A stretch of 64,000 nucleotides of DNA. Source: Phyllostachys edulis (lineage: Eukaryota > Streptophyta > Magnoliopsida > Poales > Poaceae). Below the pieces are notes generated by a model that was given only the letters and a program-made list of their open reading frames with translations, searched no databases and was not told where the DNA came from. The stretch spans positions 98,958,826 to 99,022,825 of the forward strand of contig CM070546.1 of the NCBI GenBank assembly GCA_036346405.1, read 5' to 3'. Shown piece after piece: positions 31,851 through 43,093 of this stretch; positions within the stretch are counted from its first letter, which is position 1; each line of letters starts with the position of its first letter. Both the position numbers and the translations under genes were made by a program.

Positions 31851-33926
31851 ATGGGGGTCGGCATGAGCAGCGGCCGGCGGCGCGGCATCAGCGGCGACGG
31901 CGGGGACCGGTCCAGCGGGATGCTGCCGCTGCTGGCGCTTCAGGTGCTGCTCGAGTACGGCCGCGCCGGCGCCAGCCGCCCGCCCGTGACGGTGGCGCTT
32001 ATCGCCGCCAACACGCTCGTGTACCTCCGCCCGGGCGCCCTCGACGCGCTCCTCCCCCCGCTCTCCCGCGTCGCCTTCAACCCGCACCTCATCATCCAGG
32101 TACCCCGCCCACCTACACCACGATGCCGCGGCCTGCGGTTTGGACGACGGAGTTATGTGTAGATTGATTATGTTGCTCTTGCTCTGCTAGAAGAAATCGC
32201 GTCGCGCATCGAAAGCCCACGCTTTTAATCCGTTCTAGGGCTACAGGATTGCAAAGTATAGCAACGCGACACATTCCTCGAGTAGGGATTATGTTGTGTC
32301 GAGGTTTTTGCCTCGAGTCGCCATATGTTCCGGTTTAGTTGATTACTAGTACATGATGCGAATTTGCTGTGTTCTGCAATTTAATTTTGATCTGCGATTT
32401 GCAATTGGGGAAATTTGATAGGATGATCACTGCGCAATGCTGCACAGGAATAGGATCCGGATCATATTGGGGGCTGTTGCTTGTGGTATTGTGGTAAATG
32501 TTTGTAGTGCAAAAGGGGGTTGGAGGATTGGAGTGGAGCAGCTGATTAATAGAGAGGATTTTTTTTGTTGGACCGGGCTGCAGTTCTGCAGCCCAAAGCG
32601 TTATGATTTAAGGGAAATGCTGTGCAGGATTTACAAAATTACCAACAAAAAGGACCGATCAAACGGAGACCAACTAAAAGGAAAAAAGCTCCTAAACGGC
32701 AACCTGAGAGACTGGAAATCAGAGAACACCACCCTTCCTGGCCCCTACACAACAATCTGGACACAGAAGATATTTATTTTATCGTCCACCCGTTGTAGTA
32801 TTTACTTTTCTTGGTTACGCATGAACTTGCCCTTCGAGTAAACTCACCGTTATTTACACCTGCACTATGCTAAGATACCAGCATCCTATAGTAGTCTAAC
32901 TCTACACTCAAAGTGATATTTCTAGATTCAGTCAAATACAGCCTGAACTGTTTCACAATGCGTGTGTTGCGCTTCTTATAGGGAATTATTGCTCTCAACT
33001 AATAGGGTGTGCATTCTGTGCTCTAAAATATAGTAGTGAAAAGTAATTGTAACTAGTGCTTTTTGATTTTTCTAAGTACTTGTTCCAGTGTTTTATGTTT
33101 TGACCTAACATTTTTGTGAACATTCTTGCAGTACGGCGACCTGACACGCTTCTTCCTGTCAGCTTTCTACCACTTAAGTGAAACTCACTTCTTCTACAAC
33201 ATGACATCTCTCCTGTGGAAGGGCGTACAGCTTGAAACATCAATGGGCAGTGTTGAGTTTGCATCCATGGTTGCTTCCTTGCTTGGCCTGTCTCAGAGCA
33301 TCACATTGCTCTTGTCCAAAGGTTTACTCCTTTTTGGCAATGAGACTGCATATTGTGATCAATTTTCTGTTGGGTTTTCTGGAGTGCTGTTCGGTATGAA
33401 GGTTGTGCTGAATGCCTGGTCAGACGATTTTGTCTTTCTGCATGGAATGGTAATACCAGCAAAGTATGCTGTGTGGGCTGAATTGGTCCTCATTCAGGCC
33501 TTCATTCCCGGGACATCGTTTATTGGCCATCTCGGTGGGATCCTTGCTGGACTAGCCTACCTTTGGCTAAAGCGATCATTCTCTGGGCCAGACCCGCTAT
33601 CTCTTCTGATTTCAGGTATTGCAAAGGTTGTGAGCTGGCCGGTGAGTTTTGCTCAGAAACTTCTAAGGTCAGGCCGTCCTCAGGGCCACATAACAGGTCG
33701 GGGCAGAGTTGGGCACCGTCCATCAGCAAGACAGACCAGTCGAGGTACATGGAGATGCTCAGCCTGCACTTACGACAACTCGCCTTCCTCAGATATCTGT
33801 GAGATGTGCAGCACTGTGCATGAGGACCGTGCTTTTTCCCGCAGACAGCACCTCCAACCTGCGGGAAACAGGGAGCTCTCAGTTGAGGAGATCCGCCGCA
33901 GGCGAGTCGAAAGATTTGACAGATGA
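31851..33926 (+). CDS. RBL14: Rhomboid-like intramembrane protease with RanBP2 zinc finger
   Basis: Two exons (31851-32099 and 33132-33926) joined at a phase-0 CAG|GTACCC...TTGCAG intron give 347 residues. I chose the ATG at 31851; a second Met at codon 5 is possible. The rhomboid fold shows the N-terminal helix around 45-60, the H-x4-H-x3-N block HLSETHFFYNM (His97, His102, Asn106), GFSGVLFG with nucleophile Ser166 and IGHLGG with His216, so the catalytic dyad is intact. A RanBP2-type finger follows (Trp290, Cys292, Cys295, Cys306, Cys309). The basic tail ends IRRRRVERFDR. This order is that of plant RBL14-type rhomboids; organelle location is not provable from sequence. It would cleave membrane protein helices. 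Exon 1 is GC-rich, as in grasses. It is the only clearly intact host gene here. Confidence 0.93.
32100..33131 (+). other. Intron of the rhomboid gene
   Basis: 1032 bp with GT-AG ends. It contains a 9-bp perfect stem, GGGCTGCAG TT CTGCAGCCC (32577-32596). The ORF at 32437-32841 has no domain and is read as intron sequence. Confidence 0.85.
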
Positions 33927-34424
33927 AGTAAATCATTGCTGCCGATACAATGTCCAAGCAGTGCTAAAAAAGCTTCTCCCTTATATGAAAACTGGCATTT
34001 GCCCATTCTGTGCTCAATAGTTTCGGGATTTTTCATTCTTTCCACTGATGATGAGGAATGCTTTACATAATCGAATTTTTCCTCACCATTTCAATGCCCG
34101 AGTACTGCTACTGATATAGCTCCATTTTTTAGGTTGTCTCAATTCACAATGCCTTGGAAGTAAGTAGTCTGTCTATTTTTGATAAATTATGTCAGGCAAC
34201 AATGGAATGGAAGTACTTAAGCACATCGAAATGCTCCTTCATATTTGGAAGAACTGATGATTAACATTATCCGTCACTTGTTTGTTCCTTGCAGCTGTTT
34301 ATTTGTCGTGAGTTTTAGCCTTTTAGGCCATTGAACATTGGAATGTTCCAAAGCAGCAATCTTACTGCTGCTCTAAATAGGGTAGCATTGTCTGTTCACT
34401 GTCTTCCAAAAACTAAATGTCACA
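33927..34424 (+). other. 3' flank of the rhomboid gene
   Basis: AT-rich sequence expected to hold the 3' UTR. No clear AATAAA and no other gene. Confidence 0.5.
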
Positions 34425-35137
34425 TTCCTTAATACAATATTGTTACTTTGGTGGTATTGGAGTAGCGGATAGTTGTGGATTAGACCCTGGATGTGATTTA
34501 AAATCGTGCTACACTTTTTGAGGCGAGCATGGAAGCACTTGTCGTTTCTCTGCACGGTGTGAGCTTTCCTATGGAAAGAACACTTGATGTGGATGTCCGA
34601 AATGCTTCATGGTGGAAAGAATCGGGTGGACTTGTCGAAAGTATATAAAGCTGCTTGATGAATCGAAATTGCTCCCATGCCAAGCAGGCGGCCGACTTAT
34701 CAATTGTCCAGAAAACAAATCCACAAAGACTTCATCTTTTCTTAAGCGTGTTGCAGTAACCATCGTTTAGAGACTAGGGACTTGGATAGCATGCTTATAT
34801 TTTGTCTGAAAAGCTACAGGATAGCATCGTTCAGTGCTAGTTTTCATTTAATGTGATGTGCCATTTTCATGAGAGCAGACGAAGAACTAAAAAAATCAAG
34901 TATAAGCAGTACAAAAGATTTGATCTCTTCCGGCCCATTTTCGATCGGTACATCCATTCCAATCGATACATGGTATACTCGCTCACCCAAAACTGGGACA
35001 GCAGCCGAGGACAGAGAAGCAAGACGCACGACGAGTCGGCGAGCAAAGCGTTCCCTCTACTTGTGCGTGTTGCAGTCCTGGCAGTATAAATCGTTGCGCT
35101 CCACGAGGGACCTGACCCCCGCCGCGTCCGCCTTGCC
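34425..35137. repeat. Duplicated segment, copy A
   Basis: Aligns with 37825-38276 in the same orientation. Shared blocks include GATTAGACCCT, CCAATCGATACATGG, CTCACCCAAAACTGGGACAG and CTTGCTTCTCTGTCC (minus). Copy B lacks about 240 bases in the middle. It covers the 3' part of the minus-strand ORF at 35057 and its downstream sequence. Confidence 0.85.
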
Positions 35138-35401
35138 GCTGCTGCAGACGCATGAGGAGGGTATGGACCGTATGGTTGCCGTCACGGTGAGCGGCGTGCC
35201 ATGCTCGTCGCCGGTCGTCACGCTCCTGCTCCGGCCGATCGGGTGTCTCGTCCCGATGCTGCCCCAGCAAGAAGGGCGCGCACCGGAGAATGAGAAGGAT
35301 AGCCTGTTCCGGATGGCCTTCGTGATCCCACTCTTCTCGCTCTTGCCCTCCATGACGGGCGGAGACGAAGAGGACGACGGCGAGGAGAGGGCGGATGACA
35401 C
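35057..35401 (-). CDS. Unidentified 114-aa protein, possible minus-strand gene
   Basis: The open frame starts MSSALSSPSSSSSPP and continues with a basic segment (GITKAIRNRLSFSFSG), a Ser/Thr-rich middle and the C-terminus SLVERNDLYCQDCNTHK. This last stretch is kept almost unchanged in copy B (SLIERNDFYCRDCNTHK), which suggests the frame is or was coding. The Cys-x2-Cys-x2-His spacing could be part of a small zinc site. I do not recognise the family. GC-rich with a codon-like bias. Upstream (35400-35890) is C/T-rich sequence that could hold a 5' UTR. A frame shift relative to the overlapping ORF (34983-35549) cannot be excluded. Confidence 0.4.
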   Translation of the reverse strand: MSSALSSPSSSSSPPVMEGKSEKSGITKAIRNRLSFSFSGARPSCWGSIGTRHPIGRSRSVTTGDEHGTPLTVTATIRSIPSSCVCSSGKADAAGVRSLVERNDLYCQDCNTHK

Positions 35402-35510
35402 CGTCGACGGAGAAGCCCCGTGCGAGCGCTTCCCTCTCCCTCCCCATCCCTCCCCTCACGCATGCATGCAGCAGAGCACGCGCACCTGCCAAGAATCGCA
35501 GCACAGGAAT

Positions 35511-35626
35511 CACCGACCAAGCCCAGATGATCGGTTGACAAACGAGCACACGACGTGCAGAATCAAATCACCGACCAAGCCCAGATGATCGGTTGACAAA
35601 CGAGCACTCAATGTGCAGAATCAAAT
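35511..35626. repeat. 58-bp tandem duplication
   Basis: CACCGACCAAGCCCAGATGA begins at 35511 and again at 35569, and both copies continue through CGGTTGACAAACGAGCAC and GTGCAGAATCAAATC with few changes. It lies upstream of the unidentified minus-strand ORF. Confidence 0.95.
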
Positions 35627-36482
35627 CAAAATCAAGAAGCGATCGACGAGAAAGAAGAGAGGTGGGCGGCGGAGGCTGTACAAACCTACGAGGAGAAGAT
35701 CAAGCGAGGACGGAGGAGGGATGGATCGGGCGGTTGCTGCTGCGGGGAGGAACCGGTGCTGGTGGGAGTCGGGGTCACGGAGGACGCATCCTCCTCCCTC
35801 TCTGGCCGCTCCCTTTTCTTCACAGAGGGGCTTCCGCTTCCTTCCAGGTGCCGTTTCCACCTCTGCCATCTTCTTTCCACGCCAGCCATGTATTAATCAA
35901 TTAATAATCATAATTTTAAACAAATGCACTGGTTGCATCGTTGGCAACGGCAGTGGCATCATCATTCAGGGCCAAATGAAACGGGATGGGTAAACTGACA
36001 CTGACACGAGAAAGAGGACGAGATGAGATGGAGAAAAATATAAGATTGTCCTGAACTGATGGGCTGAACTTTCTCGATGTATCTCCTCGCAGGATCATAA
36101 TAATACAGATTTTTTTTTTTTTAGTGTAGGTAATATAATATGGTAGGGTATGTGGCTCTTTCTACACAAATAAAAAATGGCTATAGAAGCGGATATAGGC
36201 TACGAGCATAAATGTATGCATATGTGGAGGGTAGTGTCGTTGGAGATAAGGTGCCCTCGTCGACTTTGTCCGGAATGCGATCTTCAGTATCACGTGAAAG
36301 GTCTCTAGAGCCGGTATTGCCCTCGTGCGGAAAAAAAAAACACTCTGAATATTAGACATTCATGTTGAGTCCTATATAATCTGCGAGATTGAATCAGTTC
36401 TCTTCATTCCACTTGTTTGCTATGGAGGCATCTGAGCAGAAACAAAGAAAATCGCCGAATTGATCCTACGGACGATGCCAAC
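35627..36482. other. Intergenic sequence, no gene seen
   Basis: A GC-rich part to about 35890 may be the promoter and 5' UTR of the minus-strand ORF. The rest is AT-rich without a recognisable element. A T run lies at 36109-36121. Confidence 0.4.
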
Positions 36483-37180
36483 TGTCGATGTTTTCAATAT
36501 CAATATTATGAAATAAATATTGGGGTCACTATAATCAAAATAATGCAAGAGGAGACATGGTCTTTTTAGATAGATTCAGCCTTCTTGGAGAGAATAACAA
36601 CTATACTCATGTGTCCTTTTATTGAATGTGTTTACGAATAAAACAAACCACTAAGACTAAGGCTAATGGCTTCTGAATTGATCACTTAATCGTCCCATCT
36701 TTCTCTGTCCAACGGCATTGCCCTTTATATAACTTCTTAAGTGGTGGCGGTTGTTGTGTGCCAAGAGCCACCTTGACGGTTGGCCGATTGCGCACGTTGA
36801 TAGCGCTTATTGTCAGAGTGACACTCTCCTACACGTTTGCCATGTGGTTACGCCAGAGGCAGAGATAACTACGTGTGAATGGCGCGATGTCTGAGGTCCC
36901 TAGTCGATTAGGTTCACATATCGTGGATTCTATCGACTATAGAGTGGTTGTATTTCACCGGTCGTTAGCAAACCTTACGAGCATAACATGGTCGTATTAG
37001 ACCTTATGACTACAAAGTGGTCGTAATAGACCTTACGACCATGAAGTGGTCGTAATCTTCCTTTGTCATTATAGACTAATAACAATGGGTACATCTAATG
37101 GTTGTTTAAGGATATCATTTATCTATAATAAGTATTACATATAAATAATTTCATTAAATAAGGATTATTGAATACTGTCA
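36483..37180 (-). repeat. Gypsy LTR, minus orientation, left half of inverted pair
   Basis: Its reverse complement aligns along its length with the Tat-type LTR at 54490-55251. Matching landmarks are the AATAATCC start, ATTATAGATAA, the GTCGTAA/GACCA repeats, a TATATAAAGG TATA box (36724-36731) and the GTTGTTATTCTC segment. CCAAC at 36478-36482 recurs at 37186-37190 and may be its target duplication, five bases off the LTR edge. Confidence 0.75.
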
Positions 37181-37268
37181 ATTTTCCAACGACATTACAT
37201 AATAAATACACTGTTGCAATATCTATCCGCGCAATTACATGGGTAATTCCTCCGGTTGTTAGTAATAT

Positions 37269-37806
37269 TGGTGACGAGGATCTAATAACCCTCAAATAAT
37301 TGAAACGTTTATATGTAATGTTTATTATAGATAATAATGTCTTTATACAATCATTAGAGGTACCCCTTATCATTAACTTATAATGATAAGGGAAGATTAC
37401 AATTACCTAGTGGTCATGAGCTCTTCTATGACCACCATATGGTCGTAACCTCTTCTACGACCAGATCAATCACGATCAACCTGTAGTTGATAGAATCCAC
37501 ATACATGTGGACCAAATCGACTAGTAACTCCGTGCACTGTGTCCATTTATACACAATAGTTAAACATGTATCATTATCCTCTGACGAAACTGCATATAAT
37601 CATCTCTGTCTTTGGCATAACTGTGAGGTCATTAGTCTTAGTTTTAGTGACTTCTTTCTTGTTATAAACACAATTAATATAAGAACACAGGAGTATAATT
37701 TGAGGAAGGCATGAACTTGTCTGAAAATTCCTTATGTCTCCTCTTGCATGGTCTCAATCAAGGAGTCCCAAAATTTATTTCATAAGATCAATATTAAAAC
37801 AGCACA
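37269..37806 (+). repeat. Gypsy LTR, plus orientation, right half of inverted pair
   Basis: Starts TGGTGACGAGGATCTAATAA, homologous to TGATGGCGAGGATATAATAA at 54490, and ends ..AAAACAGCACA. It is about 160 bases shorter than its partner because the promoter section is missing. It faces the left LTR head to head across a spacer of about 88 bases. No PPT borders either LTR, so both look like solo LTRs. Confidence 0.75.
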
Positions 37807-37824
37807 ATTGAAGTTGTATTTTCA

Positions 37825-38276
37825 AGTAACATTGGAGCAGTCGGAGTGCATAGTTGTTGATTAGACCCTCAATGTGCTTTGCAGATTATGCTTCACTTTT
37901 GAGGAGAGCATTGAAGCACTTCTCACTTCTCTGTTCTGTGTTCTTTCTATGCAAAGAAACACTCAACGCAGATGTCTGGAATGTCCGGTTTGTGCTAGTT
38001 TTGTCATTTAATTTGATGAGTGAAGTATAAGATTGCGGGAGAAACCTTCTCTAAAGAAGTATAGTACAAAAGATGCGATCTCCTGCGGCCCATTTTTGGT
38101 ACATCCAATCGATACATGGTATACTCGCTCACCCAAAACTGGGACAGTAGCCGAGGACAGAGAAGCAAGAGGCACGACGAGCAAAACGTTCCCTCTGTTT
38201 GTGCGTGTTGCAGTCTCGGCAGTAGAAATCGTTGCGCTCAATGAGGGACCTGGCCCCGCCGCGTCCGCCTGGTAAA
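37825..38276. pseudogene. Duplicated segment, copy B, with truncated ORF
   Basis: Partial copy of 34425-35137. On the minus strand it keeps GGRGGARSLIERNDFYC followed by RDCNTHK and then QRERFARRASCFSVLGYC, but loses the N-terminal half of the ORF at the breakpoint near 38276. The LTR pair lies immediately to its left. Confidence 0.7.
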
Positions 38277-38999
38277 TAATTGTAAACAATGTACTGAAAA
38301 ATAAAATAAGAATGGGAGAGACAAACTCTACGTGAAAAAGCTTTTCGGGAAACACTACGGACAAACGAAGCCAATGTCACTATTAGAGAAATGTTTACAA
38401 TAAAACTATTGCTCTTTTTTATGAACTACAGGAATATATTTATAGCGGTACACGAAAGACTCAGTGTAGGAGATGAACTATAAACTGAAGTAGGACATAA
38501 GATTAAGATACACTCAAACTAAATGTGTATCACACTCAAACTCAACACCAGCGATCTGCAGACTCATGAGGAGGCGGGGGTGGATCTAGGCCTCGGGCTT
38601 GGATAGGCTATAGCTTTGAGGCCCGAAAAATTTTTAGTGTAAAATTCTTCTTGTATAGCCCAACAAACACAACACACATGAGTCTAGCCCAAGGCCCAAA
38701 ATCCCACAATCTTACTCCCACCCGTGGCCCATCATTAGCCGGCCTCGTCACCCAAAATCGCCCAGAGAACCTAATCCCAATCGAGCAATCCACACCTCGG
38801 CTCCTCTTTCGTCCTCGTCCCCCCGTCGCCGCGCCCGTGCCCTCTACCTCCTGGCTCCTCTTTCTCCGGCACCGCCTCACCCTCCTCGCCCGCTGCCATG
38901 CCCTCCTCACCCTCCACCATCGCGCGGCCAAGCACTTCACACTCGTCGCCCGCTGTCCACAGCCCCATGCCCTCCACCTCCACCATCGCTTCGGTTGCA
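38277..38999. other. Intergenic remnants, possible hAT-like sequence
   Basis: 38277-38560 is AT-rich with no feature. From 38570 GGCGGGGGTGGATCTAGG followed by GGGCTTGG and AGGCCC motifs resembles plant hAT ends, and 38780-38990 is C-rich. The ORFs on both strands here are low-complexity. No family is assigned. Confidence 0.3.
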
Positions 39000-39433
39000 T
39001 AATAAATCAAATAGACTTTTAGAAAATAGCAAATAGAGTTCAAAAATTCTAGAAAAAATCACAAAAATTCTTTGAATTATTTTGAACTTAATAAAATTAA
39101 TTCCAACTTAAAGTTGGATTTTATTTTTGTACAGTAATTAATTTTATTTTCTGAAAATAGGAAAAACCTTTTAAATATCGAGAAAATTCGAGAAATTAAG
39201 TAAAATTTTATTTTTCACTTTAAATCCAATAAAATCCCATAAAACTCAGTTGAAAAAATTTTGACTTTAAAAACCAAGAAATTAAATAATTGATTTTGTT
39301 ATTATTAATTTTTAACAGAAAACACTTTGTTAAATTACAAAAAATATTGAGAAAATTCTTTGTGACCATAAAATTCAATAAAATAATAACTTTATTAATT
39401 TTAATTTTGGTAACATAACTTTAGGATATTACA
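39000..39433 (-). repeat. 3' LTR (partial) of internally empty gypsy element
   Basis: AT-rich block similar to 1-352, ending GATATTACA, so the LTR starts TGTAATATCC on the minus strand. It is truncated at about 39000 against unrelated C-rich sequence. Confidence 0.75.
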
Positions 39434-39452
39434 AACTACCCCCCTTAAAAGG
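39434..39452 (-). other. Polypurine tract
   Basis: Minus strand CCTTTTAAGGGGGGTAGTT beside the LTR start. Confidence 0.75.
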
Positions 39453-40035
39453 AATCTTGTCCCCAAGATTCTGATAGGCTAGAAAGAAGACGCTCGTAGG
39501 ATAAATGAATTGAGAGATAGAGAGAGTCTATCTTCAAGTTGGCATTATGTCCAAGGGTGTTGGGTTGTTCAAAGTTTTGAAGTATCGATTCGTCCTTCAA
39601 GTCCCTTGTGCATCGATAGGTTAGGAGTCCAATGGATTGTTAGAGAATAGGGAAAAGCAAAGGATGAGAAAGAGAGCTATGAGGAGAGAAGTTTACCCAC
39701 TTAAGCAAGCGTTGCACACAAGATCAAAAAGATCTATGTATGACGTATCAAAATAAAATATACCATATAAGTTAAAACACAATACAACGTTCTACTTGAT
39801 CGATACTCGTAAGTTGGTGAAACGACTCAATATACAGAATGACTCTTGGCAGACTTAAACTATATGGCTTGGCCGACAACATGGTGTTCGAAGAATCTTG
39901 CATGACGATATTCTCTTGATGCCTTTATGTCTTGTGGTCTTGAACGTAATGGTAAGAAACGTGTTGACCATCTATAGCAATTTTCAAGGAAAGAGGATTC
40001 ATTTATCATTGTAAAATAGTGAAGGGAGAAACAGG
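39453..40035 (-). other. Gypsy interior remnant, 3' part
   Basis: Non-coding. With 45741-45882 it makes up the whole interior of this element, about 0.7 kb, once the CACTA insertion is removed. No gag or pol is left. Confidence 0.65.
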
Positions 40036-40038
40036 TAC
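40036..40038. repeat. CACTA target duplication TAC (left)
   Basis: TAC before CACTACACC and again after GGTGTAGTG at 45738-45740. Three bases is the CACTA signature length. Confidence 0.85.
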
Positions 40039-40071
40039 CACTACACCATGGCATGGTATTAAGGGCAATTA
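40039..40071 (+). repeat. CACTA left terminal inverted repeat
   Basis: Starts CACTACACCATGGCATGG. Inverse partner is 45705-45737, with one mismatch in 33. Confidence 0.92.
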
Positions 40072-40189
40072 AAGCTGGGAGAAAAGTGCTTTGGAAAGCA
40101 AATTATCTGCTTAAAAACATTCCCAAGACTTATTGCTGCGCCTAAAAGTCTTTGCGGAAAGACTTTTGCTTGGCAGATATGTGTATTCG

Positions 40190-40490
40190 ATGAGTTAAGC
40201 GCCCTAGATAAGGTTTTTCCTGGCGATTATAGTTTCCAGGCGATTAGATTTTTCTGGCGATTGGAGTTTCCTGGCGATTATCGTATTCTTGGCGATTAAC
40301 TTTGCCCTTGCATGTTTGTTTTCCCAACCCTAGCTACGTTGGTTTTCCCCGGTAGTTATTTGATTTCCCGGTAGTTAGCGTTTCCCCGTCAGTTGACTGC
40401 CCTTGATTCTCTTTTCCCCGGCAGTTAACTGCCCTTGATTCTCTTTTTCCCAGTAGTTAACTACCCTCATTGCGATTATTCCCAACAGAT
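40190..40490. repeat. CACTA left subterminal repeats
   Basis: Four CTGGCGATTA/TTGGCGATTA units, then about five CCCGGCAGTTAACTGCCC-like units, several of them palindromic (AGTTAACT). Such arrays are transposase binding sites in characterised CACTA elements. Confidence 0.8.
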
Positions 40491-41923
40491 TAGACACCTA
40501 GGAATATACATGTAAAATACTAAAAAAAAATTATACCACCCCAAATAGTGAATTTAATATTTTCCCAATAGTTTGCACCATTCAATCAGAATTTAGAAAA
40601 CATACAATTTTCTCAATCGTATCACTTAGAAAATGTCATATCAACAATCAAATACAGCTGCAACACATAGATAAAATTCAGATGATACAAAATACATAAA
40701 CACGAAATATGTAAATGTCTATCCTTGGTATGTACAAAATATCTACATAAAAGAAGTCGACAATCAAATCATCATACTATCACCATTTGCAAAATAAGTA
40801 CAATCACTCCATCTGCAAACAATAACTTCAATAGCCCTTATGTTTTGTACACGAAAAGAAATTGGAGAAGTCAATAACCACAAACCATATAACTTCAACA
40901 TTTTGCTTGCATTAACAATAGCATTGCAAATATTTACATTTTGGGTGCTTTTCCATTATTACCATTTTTATTTGTTGTTACAGATATGATATATGATGAA
41001 CATGAATTCATAGTTGGACGGTCACAACATTAAAATCTTCCCAACAACAAAACAATATAGAATCTGATGCCCTATGGTTGTGAAGAAAAGACATGGGCGG
41101 CAACAAGCAGTGAGGGCCCCCCAAGGAACTACAAATTAAGAAAGCACGAAAAACCTACCAAAATTAGTTCGACTTGCCAATTGTAGCACCCACACGGAAT
41201 CCCTTCACATTGAGAGGTGCCAGTACACCAACATAAGGAGCACAAGACTCGTGCATAGATTTAGCACTCCACTAAAGCATTTCATCGTCATACTCCTAAG
41301 TCCTAACTACTAAGGAAACAAACAGCACAAGCTATTATCGAGTTATATTGGCAAAGTGAGGTATACGAAACATTCGTAGGTAACAACTACACAATAGTAT
41401 GTTACCTATGCTGACCTCGATACCCTTTTCCTTTTGTATGTTAACTTGACTATGTCTTTGAGGAGTTCACTTTGCTGCAATATACATGGAACAACATCAT
41501 TAATGTGCACAAAAGTTTACATCAGAATGAAAAATACATATGCACATAATTTGATGATCTAGCTAGATCGCTGAAGTTTATCCGCAAATTCAAGTGATTC
41601 AAACTTACATGCCTATAGTTAATAATGTTCCAGCGAAACTAAGTTGACATTGGGCCTCATGAATATTGCCCATTGGGCCTCATAAATACATGCACAATAT
41701 ATTCATAACAGAACCTACAAATGAAAATTACTTCTTTTAAAAAGGTCAAGATAAACAAGAGGGTTGACCCAAAATAAAATCCCAAACCCATATCCAAGTC
41801 AAGGTGGAAAAAACATGTGGATCTTGAAAAGATAGATAAGGAAGAATTAACTCCGGTGAACAAGATTAAATGATTAAATAAAAAGCGAGGCTGAAACAGG
41901 TTTAAAGTCTCAAGAAATAACCC
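40491..41923. other. CACTA interior, no gene recognised
   Basis: AT-rich sequence without a domain in any frame. The small ORFs (for example 41657-41863) have no recognisable family. It may contain further captured intron or UTR sequence of the RecQ gene. Confidence 0.45.
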
Positions 41924-43093
41924 TTAGTTTTCCATCCACTTTTCATAGTCCATTCTCGAAAGGCAATATATGATGCCACATTCTTTAGGATGATTTGCAC
42001 GGATAAAGCTATTAATATCCTCAAGGCACTTCTTTGTCTTGGGCCTTACATAATACCTGCAAAACTTGAGCTGAGATGGTCTGATACGATTGAAGTCATA
42101 TGTCAATATATTCTGACAGACTTACCTCAGATTTGGACGATTAAAACTTTGTCGGAAAACAATGTAGTTTGCGAGGCCTAGAACTTGAACGACATCTTCC
42201 TTAACACTAGCAGTTGCTGTTGCAGGCTGGGCCAGGACTGGTGTATGTGGGAACTTCCGTTTTAAAATACCTAGATGCTGATAGATCATAAAAGCTATAT
42301 CAAAAGGTTACAATTTATTTAACATGAACTTCTTTCTTCCTGATAGAAAGTACCTGGTAATCAGGTCGGAAATCATGACCCCACTAGCTTACACAATGAG
42401 CTTCATCAATAACAATTCTAGAAATATGGCCTCGTGAATATACATTTTTCCAATTGTCTCAATAGAACATCACTCCTGTACACAAGAATAAAACACATGT
42501 AAATGATCAGAAGGGTGTAACTGTGTACGTGACAAACTAAAAGAGAGCTTAAGACTTGAATATATTCAGGAGTACCAATGTAGCATGCCAGGGTAAAAAA
42601 AGATCAGTGACAACTAGTTTTGATCTGGAAAATGTGAAATCCTGTATAATGGCTGCAGGTCATATTAAGTCTTAAGTATGGGAGTTACACTATATTGCAA
42701 AAGGATAACTTTGAAACGACGGTCAAGAGATGATATAGCTGAATCCAAATATAACTACTTCAGACTTGTGATCCATAATTCGCAACATTCCACTTACTTA
42801 GCTATTTTTTCTGGAGTGACATACAATAACTTGTAGGTGCATGTACGAGACATTAGTCCTCTTAATATTTCCTGCTGCTCAGACCACTCCATGTTGGCAC
42901 TGAGATAAGCTGTAGGAATATTTGTCTGCTCTAGATCGGAGGCAAATAGTCAGAAAAGCATCAAGAAATATGTACAAGGAAATGAAAGTATGAAACAATT
43001 AATTACCTGTAACAGATGCATGATCTGGTCATGGATAAGTGAAACTAGAGGAGAAACAACTAATGTTATGCCCTCGTCAATAAGGGCGGGAAG
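41924..43093 (-). pseudogene. Captured RecQ helicase gene fragment, five exons with introns
   Basis: Minus-strand exons in order: 43007-43093 (VVSPLVSLIHDQIMHLLQ, motif Ia side); 42798-42928 (TNIPTAYLSANMEWSEQQE, KLLYVTPEKIAK); 42354-42475 (motif II, RIVIDEAHCVS then TAG for Gln, then WGHDFRPDYQ); 42126-42277 (LGILKRKFPHTPVLA, ATATASVKEDVV, VFRQSFNRPNL); 41924-42056 (YYVRPKTKKCLEDINSF, ECGIIYCLSRMD). Splice sites and phases join correctly between exons. Sequence is closest to the RECQ4/BLM-Sgs1 type as I know it. One frameshift in exon 3, one stop, and truncation at both ends mean no helicase is made. Retained introns show DNA-level capture. Confidence 0.9.

Noticed and set aside
32437..32841. 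134-codon ORF as a separate gene
   Set aside because: It lies in the GT-AG intron of the rhomboid gene and has no domain.
33520..34045. Minus-strand ORFs over the rhomboid 3' exon
   Set aside because: Shadow frames of a conserved coding exon on the plus strand.
36899..37530. MITE or foldback DNA transposon with long TIRs
   Set aside because: Initially the inner arms looked like TIRs, but homology continues outward to 36483 and 37806 and matches a whole retrotransposon LTR, so two inverted LTRs explain it better.
41924..43093. Functional RecQ gene
   Set aside because: Only the middle of the helicase is present, with a stop in place of Gln after DEAHCVS and a frameshift in exon 3.
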